Assembly (NCBI GenBank): GCA_963700185.1
Contig: CAVOWP010000030.1
Span: forward strand, 310,001 to 374,000
Length of the DNA: 64,000 nt
Direction: 5' to 3'
Source of the DNA: AP-15 sp963700185
GTDB lineage: Bacteria > Pseudomonadota > Alphaproteobacteria > ATCC43930 > CGMCC-115725
In this document: positions 52,801-62,569 of the stretch, piece by piece
How the letters are laid out: the number at the start of each line of letters is the position of its first letter
Numbering within the stretch: the first letter of the stretch is position 1
Made by a program: the position numbers and the translations under genes
Notes under the pieces: model-generated
Told to the model about the DNA's origin: nothing
What the model saw: the letters and a program-made list of their open reading frames with translations, nothing else
Database searches by the model: none

Positions 52801-53823
52801 GGCATCCATGTGCCGACCCTGACCGCGACGCCGATCCCGCGCACGATGCAGGCCGCAATGGTCGGGCTACATGATCTGAGCGTTATTGCCACGCCACCGG
52901 CCAGGCGGCGGCCGATCCGCACGCTTCTGCTGCCGTTTGATCCGGTCAGCGTGCACGAGGCGCTGCTGCGCGAAGAGCGGCGCGGCGGACAAAGCTTTGT
53001 TGTCTGTCCGCATATCGACGACATCGCTCCGCTGGCGGCGCGATTGCGACGAACATCATCCAAACTGGCCTCGACGTACCCGGCGCCAATACGATGCTGG
53101 TCTGGCGCGCCGACTGCTTTGGGATCGCGCAGCTGCATCGATTGCGCGGCCGAGTCGGGCGGGGCCGCGTCCGCGCCGTCTGCTGCCTGCTGACCGACCC
53201 CGCGGCAAAGCTGGCGCCTGCGACTGAGCGCCGCTTGCGGATGCTGGAAAGCCTGGATCGGCTCGGTGCAGGTTTCCAAATCAGCGCTCGCGACCTCGAT
53301 CTGCGCGAGGCAGGCGATTTACTGGGCGAGGAACAGGCAGGGCACATGAGGCTGGTCGGCGTTGAGCTGTACCAGGAGCTAGTGCGGCGCGCGGTAGCTG
53401 TCGCGCGTGGGAATCCTTTGCCCGAGGATTGGAACCCGGAGCTTGACTTCGGCGTGAATGCGGGAATCCCGGCCGCCTATGTGGCGGACGAGGAAATTCG
53501 GTTGAACCTTTACGCGAGGCTCGCCCGGTTGCGTCGCCTCAATGCGATCGACGAATTCGCCGCCGAGATCGAGGGCCGCTTTGGAGCAATGCCGGAGGAG
53601 GTCTTTCACCTGTTCGCACTGGCGCGGCTGGCACAGGCCTGCAAGTCGCTCGGCATCGCAAAAATCGACGCGGGGCCGCAAGCAGTGGCGCTCACTTTCC
53701 GTGATGGTGCCGCGACGACCGGGTTTGACGATTGCGACGAGCGCCTCTCCTGGCGAGGCGAGCGTCTGATCCTGGCGCAGCCGAGCGAGCATGCCGAGCA
53801 GCGCCTGCGCGAAGCGGATCTCT
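52801..53823 (+). pseudogene. Remnant of an mfd-like transcription-repair coupling factor
   Basis: Two blocks of Mfd C-terminal half are joined out of frame. Block one (52810-53048) encodes LTATPIPRTMQAAMVGLHDL and LRREERRGGQSFVVCPHIDD-like helicase sequence. Block two (from 53046) encodes ATNIIQTGLDVPGANTML, GIAQLHRLRGRVGRG (helicase motif VI) and the TRCF tail domain (AGFQISARDLDLREAGDLLG). About 60 residues between them, including motif V upstream parts, are missing, and the entire N-terminal repair half and RNA-polymerase-binding region are absent. It cannot be functional. It ends at the inversion junction near 53.83 kb. Confidence 0.82.
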
Positions 53824-53825
53824 CG

Positions 53826-54188
53826 GGTATGGGTGCGAGCGATTTTAGCCTCAAAACCGTGGACATTACTCCTGCGCCGCAGCGGTCCGGTGACGGTCGG
53901 CACTTCCGCGTTGTAGCGATTGTTGCGGATGCCCATCGTGACCCGCCGGGCAAAATCGACACCCTCGATGTGTTCGAGAAAGCCGTGTACGAAGTGCTGA
54001 CGCGCCTGCTCGCCATCGGTAACAATATCGATCCCGGCGTCCTCCTGCTCCTTCAGCGCCACCAGCGTCGCGTCACGCTTAGCCTCGACGAGTGCTTCAC
54101 CCTCCAACTGCCAAGGCGCCCACAACATCCGCGGCTTGGCCAACCATGCCGGCTTCGGCAAGCTGCCAGCGATCGTCGTCTCTAGCAT
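53826..54188 (-). pseudogene. Methionine synthase (MetE-like), N-terminal fragment
   Basis: 121 codons from ATG 54188 match the N-terminal third of the short cobalamin-independent methionine-synthase-like family (TTIAGSLPKPAWLA, GIDIVTDGEQARQHFVHGF, VHGFEAKIARTHT). Similarity stops at THT; the frame continues to 53379 but is there antisense to the mfd remnant. The missing remainder starts at 56054 on the opposite strand. It has no zinc ligands and cannot act alone. Confidence 0.85.
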
Positions 54189-54344
54189 CTCACAATTCCC
54201 CTTCCTCTGCCCACGTCATTGGCAGCTTCCGGTGACTGACAATAGGCGGGTGCCCAAAAAACTTGCGGAGCCAATAGAAACGCCGCGGCGGAGCGCCGGC
54301 TGGTTATCAGAGCTCGCCAGACCAGAGCTCGAGCCGGGAACTGA

Positions 54345-55121
54345 TCACGAAAGAGGTCGGCCTCTGCGGGCGATGAATTCAGGGAAGGCCTCCTCCGCCT
54401 TGGCGCCCCTGACGACGCGCGTCGTGTAATGCCGCTCCTTGGTCCATTGCTGTTCGAGGTTCTGCCCCATCTGATCGAGCAGCAACGCCTTGATGCCCAT
54501 CACCGAGGCGCGGTTGTTGCCGGCGATCATGCGGGCAAGCTCCATGGTCTTGGCCCGCAGCTCCTCGCGCGGGACCAGATGGTTCAGCAGATTGATGCGG
54601 TACGCTTCTTCGGCTTCGACGACGCGCGCCGAGAACAAGAGCTCCTTGGCGATCGGCCAACCGACCTGGTTGGGCAGCGTCCAGGTGCTGTTGATCCGGC
54701 CATAGGCAGCCGCGAGAAAGCGAAAGCGGCTGTCCTCGCAACCTACCCGCATGTCGAGCGAGGAGGCGAGCACTGCCGCTCCGCCATAGGCGAGGCCGTT
54801 AATCATCCCGATCGTTGGCTTTGCGCAGGCGGCAATTTCATAGCTGCCGCGGCGCGGGGGGCGATGCGCATCCAATTCCTCCTCGGTATAGCGGCGATCA
54901 TCCTCGCGCTGCTCGTGAATGTCGCCGCCGGCTGAAAATGCACGCTCCCCGGCGCCGGTTACGACGATACAGCCGATCGCCTCGTCGGCATCCATCCGCT
55001 TCACCGCGTCGTGCAATTCACTCGACAGCTTCCGGTTCATGGCGTTGAGCTTGTCGGGACGATTGAGGGTGACGATCCCCACACCATCTTCCGCCTCGAT
55101 CAGGATATGCTCGTAACTCAT
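54345..55121 (-). CDS. Enoyl-CoA hydratase/isomerase family protein
   Basis: 258 residues from ATG 55121, placed by GGAGGG six to ten bases upstream. Crotonase fold: TLNRPDKLNAM, the oxyanion-hole segments GERAFSAGGDI and LAYGGAAVLASSLD, and the C-terminal AFPEFIARRG. The substrate is unknown: the usual two catalytic glutamates are not clearly both present, so it may be an isomerase or other crotonase. In the inferred pre-inversion order it would sit directly upstream of the methionine-synthase-like gene. Confidence 0.9.
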   Translation of the reverse strand: MSYEHILIEAEDGVGIVTLNRPDKLNAMNRKLSSELHDAVKRMDADEAIGCIVVTGAGERAFSAGGDIHEQREDDRRYTEEELDAHRPPRRGSYEIAACAKPTIGMINGLAYGGAAVLASSLDMRVGCEDSRFRFLAAAYGRINSTWTLPNQVGWPIAKELLFSARVVEAEEAYRINLLNHLVPREELRAKTMELARMIAGNNRASVMGIKALLLDQMGQNLEQQWTKERHYTTRVVRGAKAEEAFPEFIARRGRPLS

Positions 55122-55365
55122 ACTTCCCTCCATCCCGCAATCTCGCGGCTGATCTGCCCCGCGCCAAATTGACGAGACCGGATCGACGCGCCTGGGATGG
55201 TGACCCTATATCCGTGCGGTCGCCATACGATAAGCATCTGGAAGCCCCGCGGGTACGGCTCGGTAAACTTAGCCGGCTCCCCGAGCCTATCCCCCAAGTT
55301 GCGGTTGGGAACTACGGCTCCTCTCTGCATGTTAATGGTTAACAAGTCACTCGTCGGGTGCCGCT

Positions 55366-55560
55366 ATGAACGACGCGGAACAAACTTCACCCGAGCTATA
55401 CCGCCAAGCTGCCCAAAAATTGAGGGAGCTGGCAGATCAATCCCATTTACCAGACATCCGAGGAGACCTTCTGGATCTCTCGGCGCGCTTCGAACGGATG
55501 GCGGCTCATTTCGAGGCACAACGCAGGCTCGGTGCGGCTCGAGATAGTGGCAAAAGCTAG
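55366..55560 (+). CDS. Small helical protein, paralogue 1
   Basis: 64 residues: ELYRQAAQKLRELADQ, then DLLDLSARFERMAAHFEAQ. Two amphipathic helices, no signal peptide. It is clearly similar to the product of the gene 123 bases downstream, so the two arose by tandem duplication. Small proteins of this type are frequent in rhizobial-type genomes, with no known function. Confidence 0.6.
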   Translation: MNDAEQTSPELYRQAAQKLRELADQSHLPDIRGDLLDLSARFERMAAHFEAQRRLGAARDSGKS

Positions 55561-55683
55561 GTAGGCGATCGGCAAGGACGCTTTCGCGGGGATGCGTCAG
55601 ACTGTCGCTCCGGGAACACCCTATTTCAAAGCCCTGTTCGACAACTAAAAGCAGTATGGGGAGCGGCTAGGAGAAGATCTTCA

Positions 55684-55884
55684 ATGGAAGAACCTCGGGC
55701 CCACGCTGCACCATCAGACAGCGAGCATTATAGAGAAATGGCAAGGAAATTACGAGAGCTCGCCCGTGAATTTCGTTTTCCAGGCGCACGCCAAGAGTTA
55801 CTTGACCTTGCCTCGCGGTATGAACGAAGAGCCGATAGTTTGGACGCGCGAAGCGCTGCTGGCTCAGGCCCGGAACATCGTTAG
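55684..55884 (+). CDS. Small helical protein, paralogue 2
   Basis: 66 residues: EHYREMARKLRELAREF, then QELLDLASRYERRADSLDAR. It aligns along its length with the preceding small protein (shared Y-R-x3-KLREL and DL-x-S-R-[FY]-ER). GGAG precedes the start. Function unknown. Confidence 0.6.
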   Translation: MEEPRAHAAPSDSEHYREMARKLRELAREFRFPGARQELLDLASRYERRADSLDARSAAGSGPEHR

Positions 55885-56053
55885 GAACCGCGCCTGATTC
55901 TCGGGCTCCGACAGCTCGCGGGGCGGAGCGCGAGTTGATAGGCAAGGTCGCACACACTCTGCCGAAGCACGCGCCTTTGCGTTCGCTGCAAGTTCATCGC
56001 CCTCTGAGAAAGGGGTCATTGTCCGCGCCGGCGGGACAATTTGCGCATCAGGG

Positions 56054-56731
56054 CGGCTCAAATTCACCCTACCCGGACCAATGACCATCGTCGACACGAT
56101 CGCCGATCTCCATTATCGCGACAAGGTCGCTTTGGCCATGGCGTTTGCCGCACTGCTGAACGAGGAGGCCCGCGAGCTCGCTGAGATCGGTGTTGATGTG
56201 GTCCAGTTCGACGAGCCGGCCTTTAACGTCTACATGAAGGAAGTGACGGAATGGGGGATCGCGGCGCTGCACCGTGCCGCCGAAGACCTGCCCTGCAAAA
56301 CAGCGGTCCACATCTGTTATGGCTACGGCATCAAGGCCAACATCGACTGGAAATCAAGCCTCGGGGTGGAATGGCGGCAGTACGAAGCGATCTTCCCGGC
56401 CCTCGCGACGAGTTCGATCAATCAGGTCTCGGTCGAATGTGCCGGCGCCAAGGTGCCGCTCGACCTGCTTGGCCTTTTGAACCGCAAGGAGGTCTTGCTC
56501 GGAGTTATCGATGTGGCCAGCGAGCGCGTCGAGACACCTGAAGAGGTCGCCGCGAAGATTGAGCAGGCGTCGCGCTTTGTCCCAGTAGAGCGGATCTACC
56601 CTTGCACCAATTGCGGCATGGCGCCGATGGATCGCTCGCTAGCGATCGGCAAACTTGTTGCACTCAGCGCCGGCGCCGCGCTCGCCCGTCGCCGCTCGAA
56701 CCACAGCGCCAGTGAGGAAGGGTGCGGATAA
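56054..56731 (+). pseudogene. Methionine synthase (MetE-like), C-terminal fragment
   Basis: About 226 codons beginning RLKFTLPGPMTIVDTIADLH. It holds the whole zinc site of the family: His and Cys in AVHICYGYG, Glu in VECAGAK, and Cys in PCTNCGM. QFDEPAFNVYM is the substrate region. An ATG at 56081 could start translation, but the N-terminal third lies on the other strand at 53826-54188. The two parts sum to about 347 residues, the normal length for this family. Confidence 0.87.
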
Positions 56732-56937
56732 GGAGCAAGCCGAAAGTGGTCGGAGGCTGGCTGTACCTGGTTTGCGGCACCTGTGGCTAGCGCCGATCAC
56801 TAGACGTCTTCCGCGACGACATATTGGCCGATCCAAATAAATCCGCGCTTTCTGCTGTTGCACTGCGTGCATCTTAATGATAGACGCGAGAAGATTGATC
56901 GATCCTGGTCAACCGATACTCTGTCTCGAAGGTAAGA

Positions 56938-57405
56938 ATGGCAACATTGGACGAGATCTCCAAGGAGAAACAGCGGGTCACCGAGGCGCTGGCGCGGGTC
57001 GACGCGCAGCGCGAGAAGCTCGCCGGCCAGCTCAGCGAACTGGAGGCGACCGAGCGCGTGTTGGCGCGCTACAGCAAAGGCCCGCGGGCACAAAAGACGG
57101 CGACGGCCAGGAAGCCGATCCCGGCAATCAGTGCGGCCGCTCCGGTGCGATCCGGCGGACGCCCGCGTACTACTGCCGTGAAACCAGCTGACGGCAAGCG
57201 CAGCTCGCCGAGCCTCAGCGATCAGGTCCTTGTTCTGGCAAGCGGCAAGACGCAGCAGGAAATCGCCGCCGCATGCAAAGGGGCTCGCCCGAACCATGTC
57301 GGCGCCGCCATTTCCAGGCACAAGCGGGCCGGCCGCATCGAAGAGCGCGACGGGAAGCTCTATGCCACGCAGTCGACGGGCACGGAGCAGGGGACCGTGG
57401 TTTGA
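56938..57405 (+). CDS. Unknown coiled-coil protein with C-terminal winged-helix-like region
   Basis: 155 residues. A coiled coil (residues 5-45, EKQRVTEALARVDAQREKLA) is followed by a basic linker with an AT-hook-like GGRPR motif (near residue 78). A C-terminal segment (LASGKTQQEIAAACKGARPN, HVGAAISRHKRAGRIEERDG) looks like a small DNA-binding winged helix. It could be a nucleoid-associated or regulatory protein; this is inference. No partner gene. Confidence 0.65.
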   Translation: MATLDEISKEKQRVTEALARVDAQREKLAGQLSELEATERVLARYSKGPRAQKTATARKPIPAISAAAPVRSGGRPRTTAVKPADGKRSSPSLSDQVLVLASGKTQQEIAAACKGARPNHVGAAISRHKRAGRIEERDGKLYATQSTGTEQGTVV

Positions 57406-57449
57406 CACCGGGATGAAATATATAGCCGGCCGACCCGTGAGAAAGCGCC

Positions 57450-58694
57450 TCAATCGGCCAGGGTGGGCTCCGCCCGGGACCCTGAGGCGGAACGCATGGC
57501 GCGGCGGGTGAGCAGCCCGAGCGGCACGCACAACAGCATCATCAGTGCGCCGAGAACAAAAAAGCTCTCGCTGATACCCCAATGGTCCGCGATTGCGCCC
57601 ATCAGCGGCGGGATTACGATCGAGGTAAGCCGCTGCCCGGTCTGACGCAATCCTACAACCGCACCTTGCTGATGGCGACCAACCGCCCTCGCCTGCACCG
57701 ATAAGATGACCGGCTGGATGACGCCTTCCAGCCAGCCGCGGATCACTTGCGACAGCAGCAGCAACGCGAAGATCCCGCCCAGTAGCGGCGTCATCGCGAT
57801 CAGCAGGATCGACAGCACCGTGCCGCTCAGCATCGTGCGCAAGGGATCGCCCAACCGCACCGCGCGCCCGGCAAAGAGCGAGCCGAACCCACTCGCAATC
57901 TCGGCCGTCGCGAACAGGGTGCCGATCGTCGTGCCGACAAGCCCCATCTGCTCAAGATAAACCACATAGACCGAGATCTGGATGCTGTATGTTGTATTGC
58001 GCATCGAGATGATCGCCATCGACACCGCGACGGCCGGGATCGCGACCAACATGATCGAGCTCGCGTAGTCCGAGGCTCGGGGCAACGCGTCGCGCGCGCG
58101 GAACCGCCCGCGTCCGGTGCCATCCGCTGGTCGCGCCCCGAAAATCTCGGCCTCTTTCGTGCGCAGCAATGCAATGGTCAACACCGCCCCCCACGCGGCG
58201 CCAAAGAGGTAAGCCGGCCACGCTCCGCCGAAATCCCACACCGTGCCAGCGAGAATGGGCGCCGTCGTCGAACCGAGCCGGGCAAAGAAGCTGAACTTGC
58301 CGATATAGCCGGCATCGCCCTCGGCGAGCTGGGCGATCAAGGTCTGCGCGCCGGACCAGGCAAAGGAAACCGCGGCGCCGTTCACCAGCTGCAGCAGCAA
58401 CAAGGCCCAGAACCCCGGCACGAGTGGAAAGAGCGGCGCCAGAGCCATACCCGTCCAGACAAAGAACAGGGTGACCCTGCGCGTGCCGAATCGGTCCATC
58501 AACACGCCGATGTGGATCGACAGAAACAAGGCGAGGGCCGAGCGCGCCCCCACCAGGATGCCGATCTCGGCCGCGTCGAACCCCAGCGAGAGGCCATAGA
58601 GCGGGATCAGGAAGGTAAAGAAATCGACATACCCCATGCTGAACGGCCCGGCGACGTAGAGCGGTGCGGGGGGCTTGGAGGGGCCGCTGTTCAT
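57450..58694 (-). CDS. MFS transporter
   Basis: 414 residues with about 12 membrane helices. DFFTFLIPLYGLSLGFDAAEIGILVGAR and the helix 2-3 loop motif GVLMDRFGTRRVT (motif A) are standard. The family points to a drug or metabolite exporter; the substrate is unknown. ATG 58694. Convergent with the coiled-coil gene, 44 bases apart. Confidence 0.9.
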   Translation of the reverse strand: MNSGPSKPPAPLYVAGPFSMGYVDFFTFLIPLYGLSLGFDAAEIGILVGARSALALFLSIHIGVLMDRFGTRRVTLFFVWTGMALAPLFPLVPGFWALLLLQLVNGAAVSFAWSGAQTLIAQLAEGDAGYIGKFSFFARLGSTTAPILAGTVWDFGGAWPAYLFGAAWGAVLTIALLRTKEAEIFGARPADGTGRGRFRARDALPRASDYASSIMLVAIPAVAVSMAIISMRNTTYSIQISVYVVYLEQMGLVGTTIGTLFATAEIASGFGSLFAGRAVRLGDPLRTMLSGTVLSILLIAMTPLLGGIFALLLLSQVIRGWLEGVIQPVILSVQARAVGRHQQGAVVGLRQTGQRLTSIVIPPLMGAIADHWGISESFFVLGALMMLLCVPLGLLTRRAMRSASGSRAEPTLAD

Positions 58695-59265
58695 GCCGGT
58701 GAGGTCTCGGGAGCGGCGGCAGTCATCCGCGGCAGCACCAATCCGCCTGCCGGGACGGGCATGAAATCGGCGCAGCGGGGTCCATTGGGCATTTCGGTCA
58801 CGACTCCGGAATCACCCGCCAGCATACCCTGGTGTTTGCCCGGCAGACGAGGAGGCGTCCCGCAGCGCAGACCCGCCGCCGACGCAAGTGAAGTCGTCGA
58901 CGCTAACTAGTCTAGCAGGGTGCTGAAAAATGCCCGATGACTTCAAAATCCGTCATTCCGGCCGTAGCGAAGCGGAGAGCCGAAATCCATAACCCGCTGA
59001 TAAAGTCGGCCGTGAACGCGGGGAGGAGGGCCAGTCTTCTGTGCCTCGATTCCAGGGTCCCTCGTCAAAGCCGTGTCCGGATGCGAGTTATTAGGGGATT
59101 GCCGCGAATAATCGGTGGTGTCCTTCCGCAGGTCGACCTCGCCGACCGTGCTCGGCGCGTAGACCATTTTCGCGGAACGGGGAACGGTTTAGCATACAGG
59201 GTACAACATGTGCCGGTCCCCAGACTTAGGGAGGAGTGGGGCCGCTATGGCCGTTGCCGCTAGCG
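58695..59265. other. Intergenic region with a half palindromic repeat
   Basis: 571 bases without a supported gene. 58951-58993 reads CGTCATTCCGGCCGTAGCGA followed by AGCGGAGAGCCGAAATCC, the left arm of the same repeat type found near 3.1 and 33.6 kb; no matching right arm was seen. GAGGAG near 59231 precedes an ATG that is stopped after seven codons. Confidence 0.5.
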
Positions 59266-61771
59266 ATGTCGGCAGACCGAAAAAAATCGCAGCTTCTGTC
59301 CAAGCCAACCGTTAACCAACCAAGCTCTCCAGAATTCGACGTCCAGTCGGCACTGGAAGCGGGAGAAATTGGCGTTTGGGATTGAGACCTTAAAACCGAT
59401 CGCATGTGTTGGTCCGAGCAAATGTTCCGCAATATGGGACTGGACCCGGATAAGAGGGGGGATCTTTATCAGCGTCTTCTAGCGGTCATACATCCGACCG
59501 ATCAAGAGAGTGTCGCGGCGGCATTTGCAGGAATTCCGCGAGCGTCCGGGTGCTATGCGGGTCGAAGCCAGGCTCGTTTGGCCCGGCGACGAACCCCATT
59601 GGATTGTCTTTCTGGGCCGGACGGTACCCGGAGTAGATGGGGTGCCAACCCGCATGCACGGTATCACGATTGACAGCACCCGCCGCCGCCAAAAGGAGGA
59701 GGCAAGCGCGGCCGCATTGTTCGAGAGCGGGCGGCGACTGAGCGAGGTGAATGAAAAGCTGCAGGAGCTTGCCGAAAGCCGACATCGTCAGCTCGGGGCC
59801 AGCCGAGCTCAGATCCAGGCGATTTTTGATAATTCGCCGGATTGGCTGACGCTGTTTCGGGCCACTGCCGATGGCCGCTTTGTCTACGCGGATCTCAATC
59901 GTGCAACTGAGCGCGGCTATGGTCTCAGTTACGACCAGGTCGCCGGCCGCACCGTCGAAGAAATCCTGGGGCCGGAGCAAGCACAGTTGCCGCTGCGCCT
60001 GATGCGGGCGTGCATTCGTACCGGCGAAAACCAACGCTATAGCGCACGGCGAACGATGGCGAGTGTGACCCGCTCGATCGACGTGATGTTTGTGCGCGTG
60101 CCCGAACAGCCGAACGGCGATTACCACATCATGGCCACGGCGCGGGACATCACCGACCGTGCCGAGATGGAGGAGCGGCTGCGCCGCGAACGGTTGCTCT
60201 TCGAGCTGATTATAGAAAATACGTCGGAAGGCATAATCGTTGTCAACAACGAGATGCGGCACCTCGTCTGGAACGCCGCTATCGAACATATAAACGGCCA
60301 GCCTCGCAGCGCTGTGCTGGGGAAGACGGTCTTTGAGGTGTTTCCAGGATTTTCGGACCATCCCGTCGGGCACGCTTGGTGCGAGGCGCTGATGGGACGT
60401 AAGGCCGAGATGCGCGACTATCGGTTCTTTTCGCAGGCCCGCGGCACCGAAGTCATCTACGACGCGGATTTCACGCCGCTTTACGATCAACTGGGCTCGA
60501 TTGTCGGTGCTATCTGCATTCTGCGTGAAACCACCGAGCGCCACCGTATGGAGCACCTGTCGAAGCTCGAGACGGTCGCCCAGCTTACCGGCGGTGCCGC
60601 CCATGATTTCAACAACCTGCTAACGGCGGCCATGGGGTGCCTCGAGTTGATCCTGCGCGAGGGCAATACTGGGCGAACCGCTGCTCTCGCCGAGACTGCG
60701 CTTCGGTCGATCAACCGGGGAGCGCGCTTGACCCAGCAGCTTCTCGCGTTCGCGCGCCGCCAGACGTTACGCCCGGTCTCGGCAGACCTCAATGCATTGC
60801 TGACAGAGATCGAGGTCCTGATCCATCGCGCGGTCGGCGAGACGATCGATGTCGTCTTCGATTGTGCTCCCAGCCTGCCCCGCTGCGAAGTCGATCCGGC
60901 CCAATTCGAAGCTGCCGTCATGAACCTCGTCATCAACGCGCGGGACGCCATGCCGAAAGGCGGTCGCGTCAGACTGACTACGCGCAAGGTCGAGATGGGG
61001 CAGATCCCGTCACGTATGGATCTTCCCTCGGGTGATTATGTTGCGTTCGCGGTCGAGGATAACGGCGAAGGGATGAGACCGGAGGTCGCGGCCCGCGCGT
61101 TCGAACCGTTCTATACGACCAAGGAGATCGGTAAGGGATCTGGGCTCGGTTTGTCGATGGTGTACGGTTTTGCCAAACAATCGGGTGGCGGGCTTCGCAT
61201 AGAAAGCGCAGTTGGCACAGGCACGTCCGTGAGCCTCTACTTACCGGCCGCTCCACTGACGGCCGACAACCCCTTGCAGGACCGCGCGCCGGATCAGCCG
61301 CAGCAGGGTGCAGGCTCGATCCTCGTCGTCGAGGATGACGCCGCGGTTCGTGACGTGTCGATCGAAATTCTCCAAGACCTGGGCTATCGCACATTGGTGG
61401 CTCGCAACGGTCAAGAAGCGCTCGAAACATTGCAAGGTTCTGGCCGGATCGACCTGTTGTTTACCGACTTGGTCATGCCGGGCGGCATGTCGGGGGTCGC
61501 ACTCGCGCGACAAGCGCAGGTGATGCGCCCCGGCTTGCTCGTCCTGTTGACAACCGGTTATGCCGGGCTCGAAGCCCCCGACACCGATGAGTTCCCGATC
61601 ATCTCAAAGCCGTTCCGCTCGGCGGAGCTGAGCCTCGCCATTGCCCGGCTGATCGGCTATACCCTGATTAGCGCCGAAAGCGGCCGTTCCGGGAATCGTG
61701 GCTGGTGGCCCCTGTCTCCAGCACGCTATCGCACTGCAAGCCTTAGTGAGCCCAGTTGGTCGCGCGCGTAG
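59266..61771 (+). pseudogene. Multi-PAS hybrid histidine kinase with in-frame stop and frameshift
   Basis: PAS domains (SALEAGEIGVWD...; IFDNSPDWLTLFRA near 59820; LIIENTSEGIIVVN near 60210) precede a DHp helix with AAHDFNNLL (His codon at 60602), an HATPase (NLVINARDAM; GSGLGLSMVYG) and a C-terminal receiver (VVEDDAAVRD; Asp in LLFTDLVMPG; KPF). The first 39 codons end at TGA 59383 where TGG (WDWDLKT) is expected. A further single extra base near 59527 separates HPTDQESVAAAF from QEFRERPG. The part from 59510 onward (753 residues) is intact and could be expressed alone. No membrane segment. Confidence 0.85.
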
Positions 61772-62569
61772 GGCTTCGTGATCAGATTGAGGCCACCCCC
61801 GAGCTGCCCCCCATGTAAAGTGGCGTTTTCGGCATAACCGGTGGTGAACAGCACGGCAATTCCGGGAATCTTCTGCTGCGCCTTGCGGGCCAGTTCAGGA
61901 GCCCGCAAGGTGCCGGGCATCACGATGTCGGTAAAGAGCAGGTCGATCGCGGCGCCGTTTTCGATAATAACCAGAGCGCTGTCGGCATCTTTCGCTCTCA
62001 GCACTGTAGCCCAGTTCCGACAGCAGTTCCGCTGTCGTCACCCGCACATCCTCGTCATCCTCGACAAGCAGAATTGTCTCCGAGCCGCCGGCAAACGGAC
62101 TAGCGCCCAACTCGATCCGTGCATCCTCATCCTCTCGGCTGCGCGGCAGATAGAGCCGCACGGTCGAGCCATGGCCGACCTCGCTGTAAATGTTGATTTG
62201 CCCGCCCGACTGTTTGACAAAGCCGTGGACCATGCTCAGTCCCAGCCCGCTTCCCCGCCCCTCGGGCTTGGTACTGAAAAACGGATCGAATACCTTTTCG
62301 AGTATCTCCGGGTCGATGCTACAGCCGGTATCGGAGACGGCAATCATTACGTATTGCCCCGGCGTCACCTCGGCGTGACGCAAGGCGTAATTATCGTCCA
62401 AAAAGGCGTTGCCGGCTTCAATCGTCAATTTTCCGTGGCCGTCCATCGCGTCGCAGGCGTTGATCACCAAATTGAGCAGAGCGGTTTCGACCTGCATCGG
62501 GTCGACGCGGGTGTTCCATAGACCGCCGGCAACCACCGTCTCGATTTCGATCCCCTCACCAAGGGCCCG
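61726..62569 (-). pseudogene. Hybrid histidine kinase remnant (HATPase plus receiver)
   Basis: Begins abruptly at RALGEGIEIETVVAGGLWNT (62569), followed by a complete HATPase (NLVINACDAMD; VSDTGCSIDPEI; GSGLGLSMVHGF) and a receiver (LLVEDDEDVR, then Asp in LLFTDIVMPG). The PAS and His-phosphotransfer parts are absent; upstream sequence is unrelated. An extra base near 62005 splits the receiver in two. It is closely similar to the kinase encoded tail-to-tail with it, so it is likely a decayed duplicate. Confidence 0.8.

Noticed and set aside
53379..53825. Downstream part of the minus-strand frame starting at 54188
   Set aside because: Beyond codon 121 it no longer resembles methionine synthase and is exactly antisense to the mfd remnant, so it is not coding.
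2841..62005. Programmed frameshifting as the cause of the eleven shifts
   Set aside because: The sites share no slippery motif, stop-codon context or downstream structure, and occur in unrelated genes where programmed shifts are not known.
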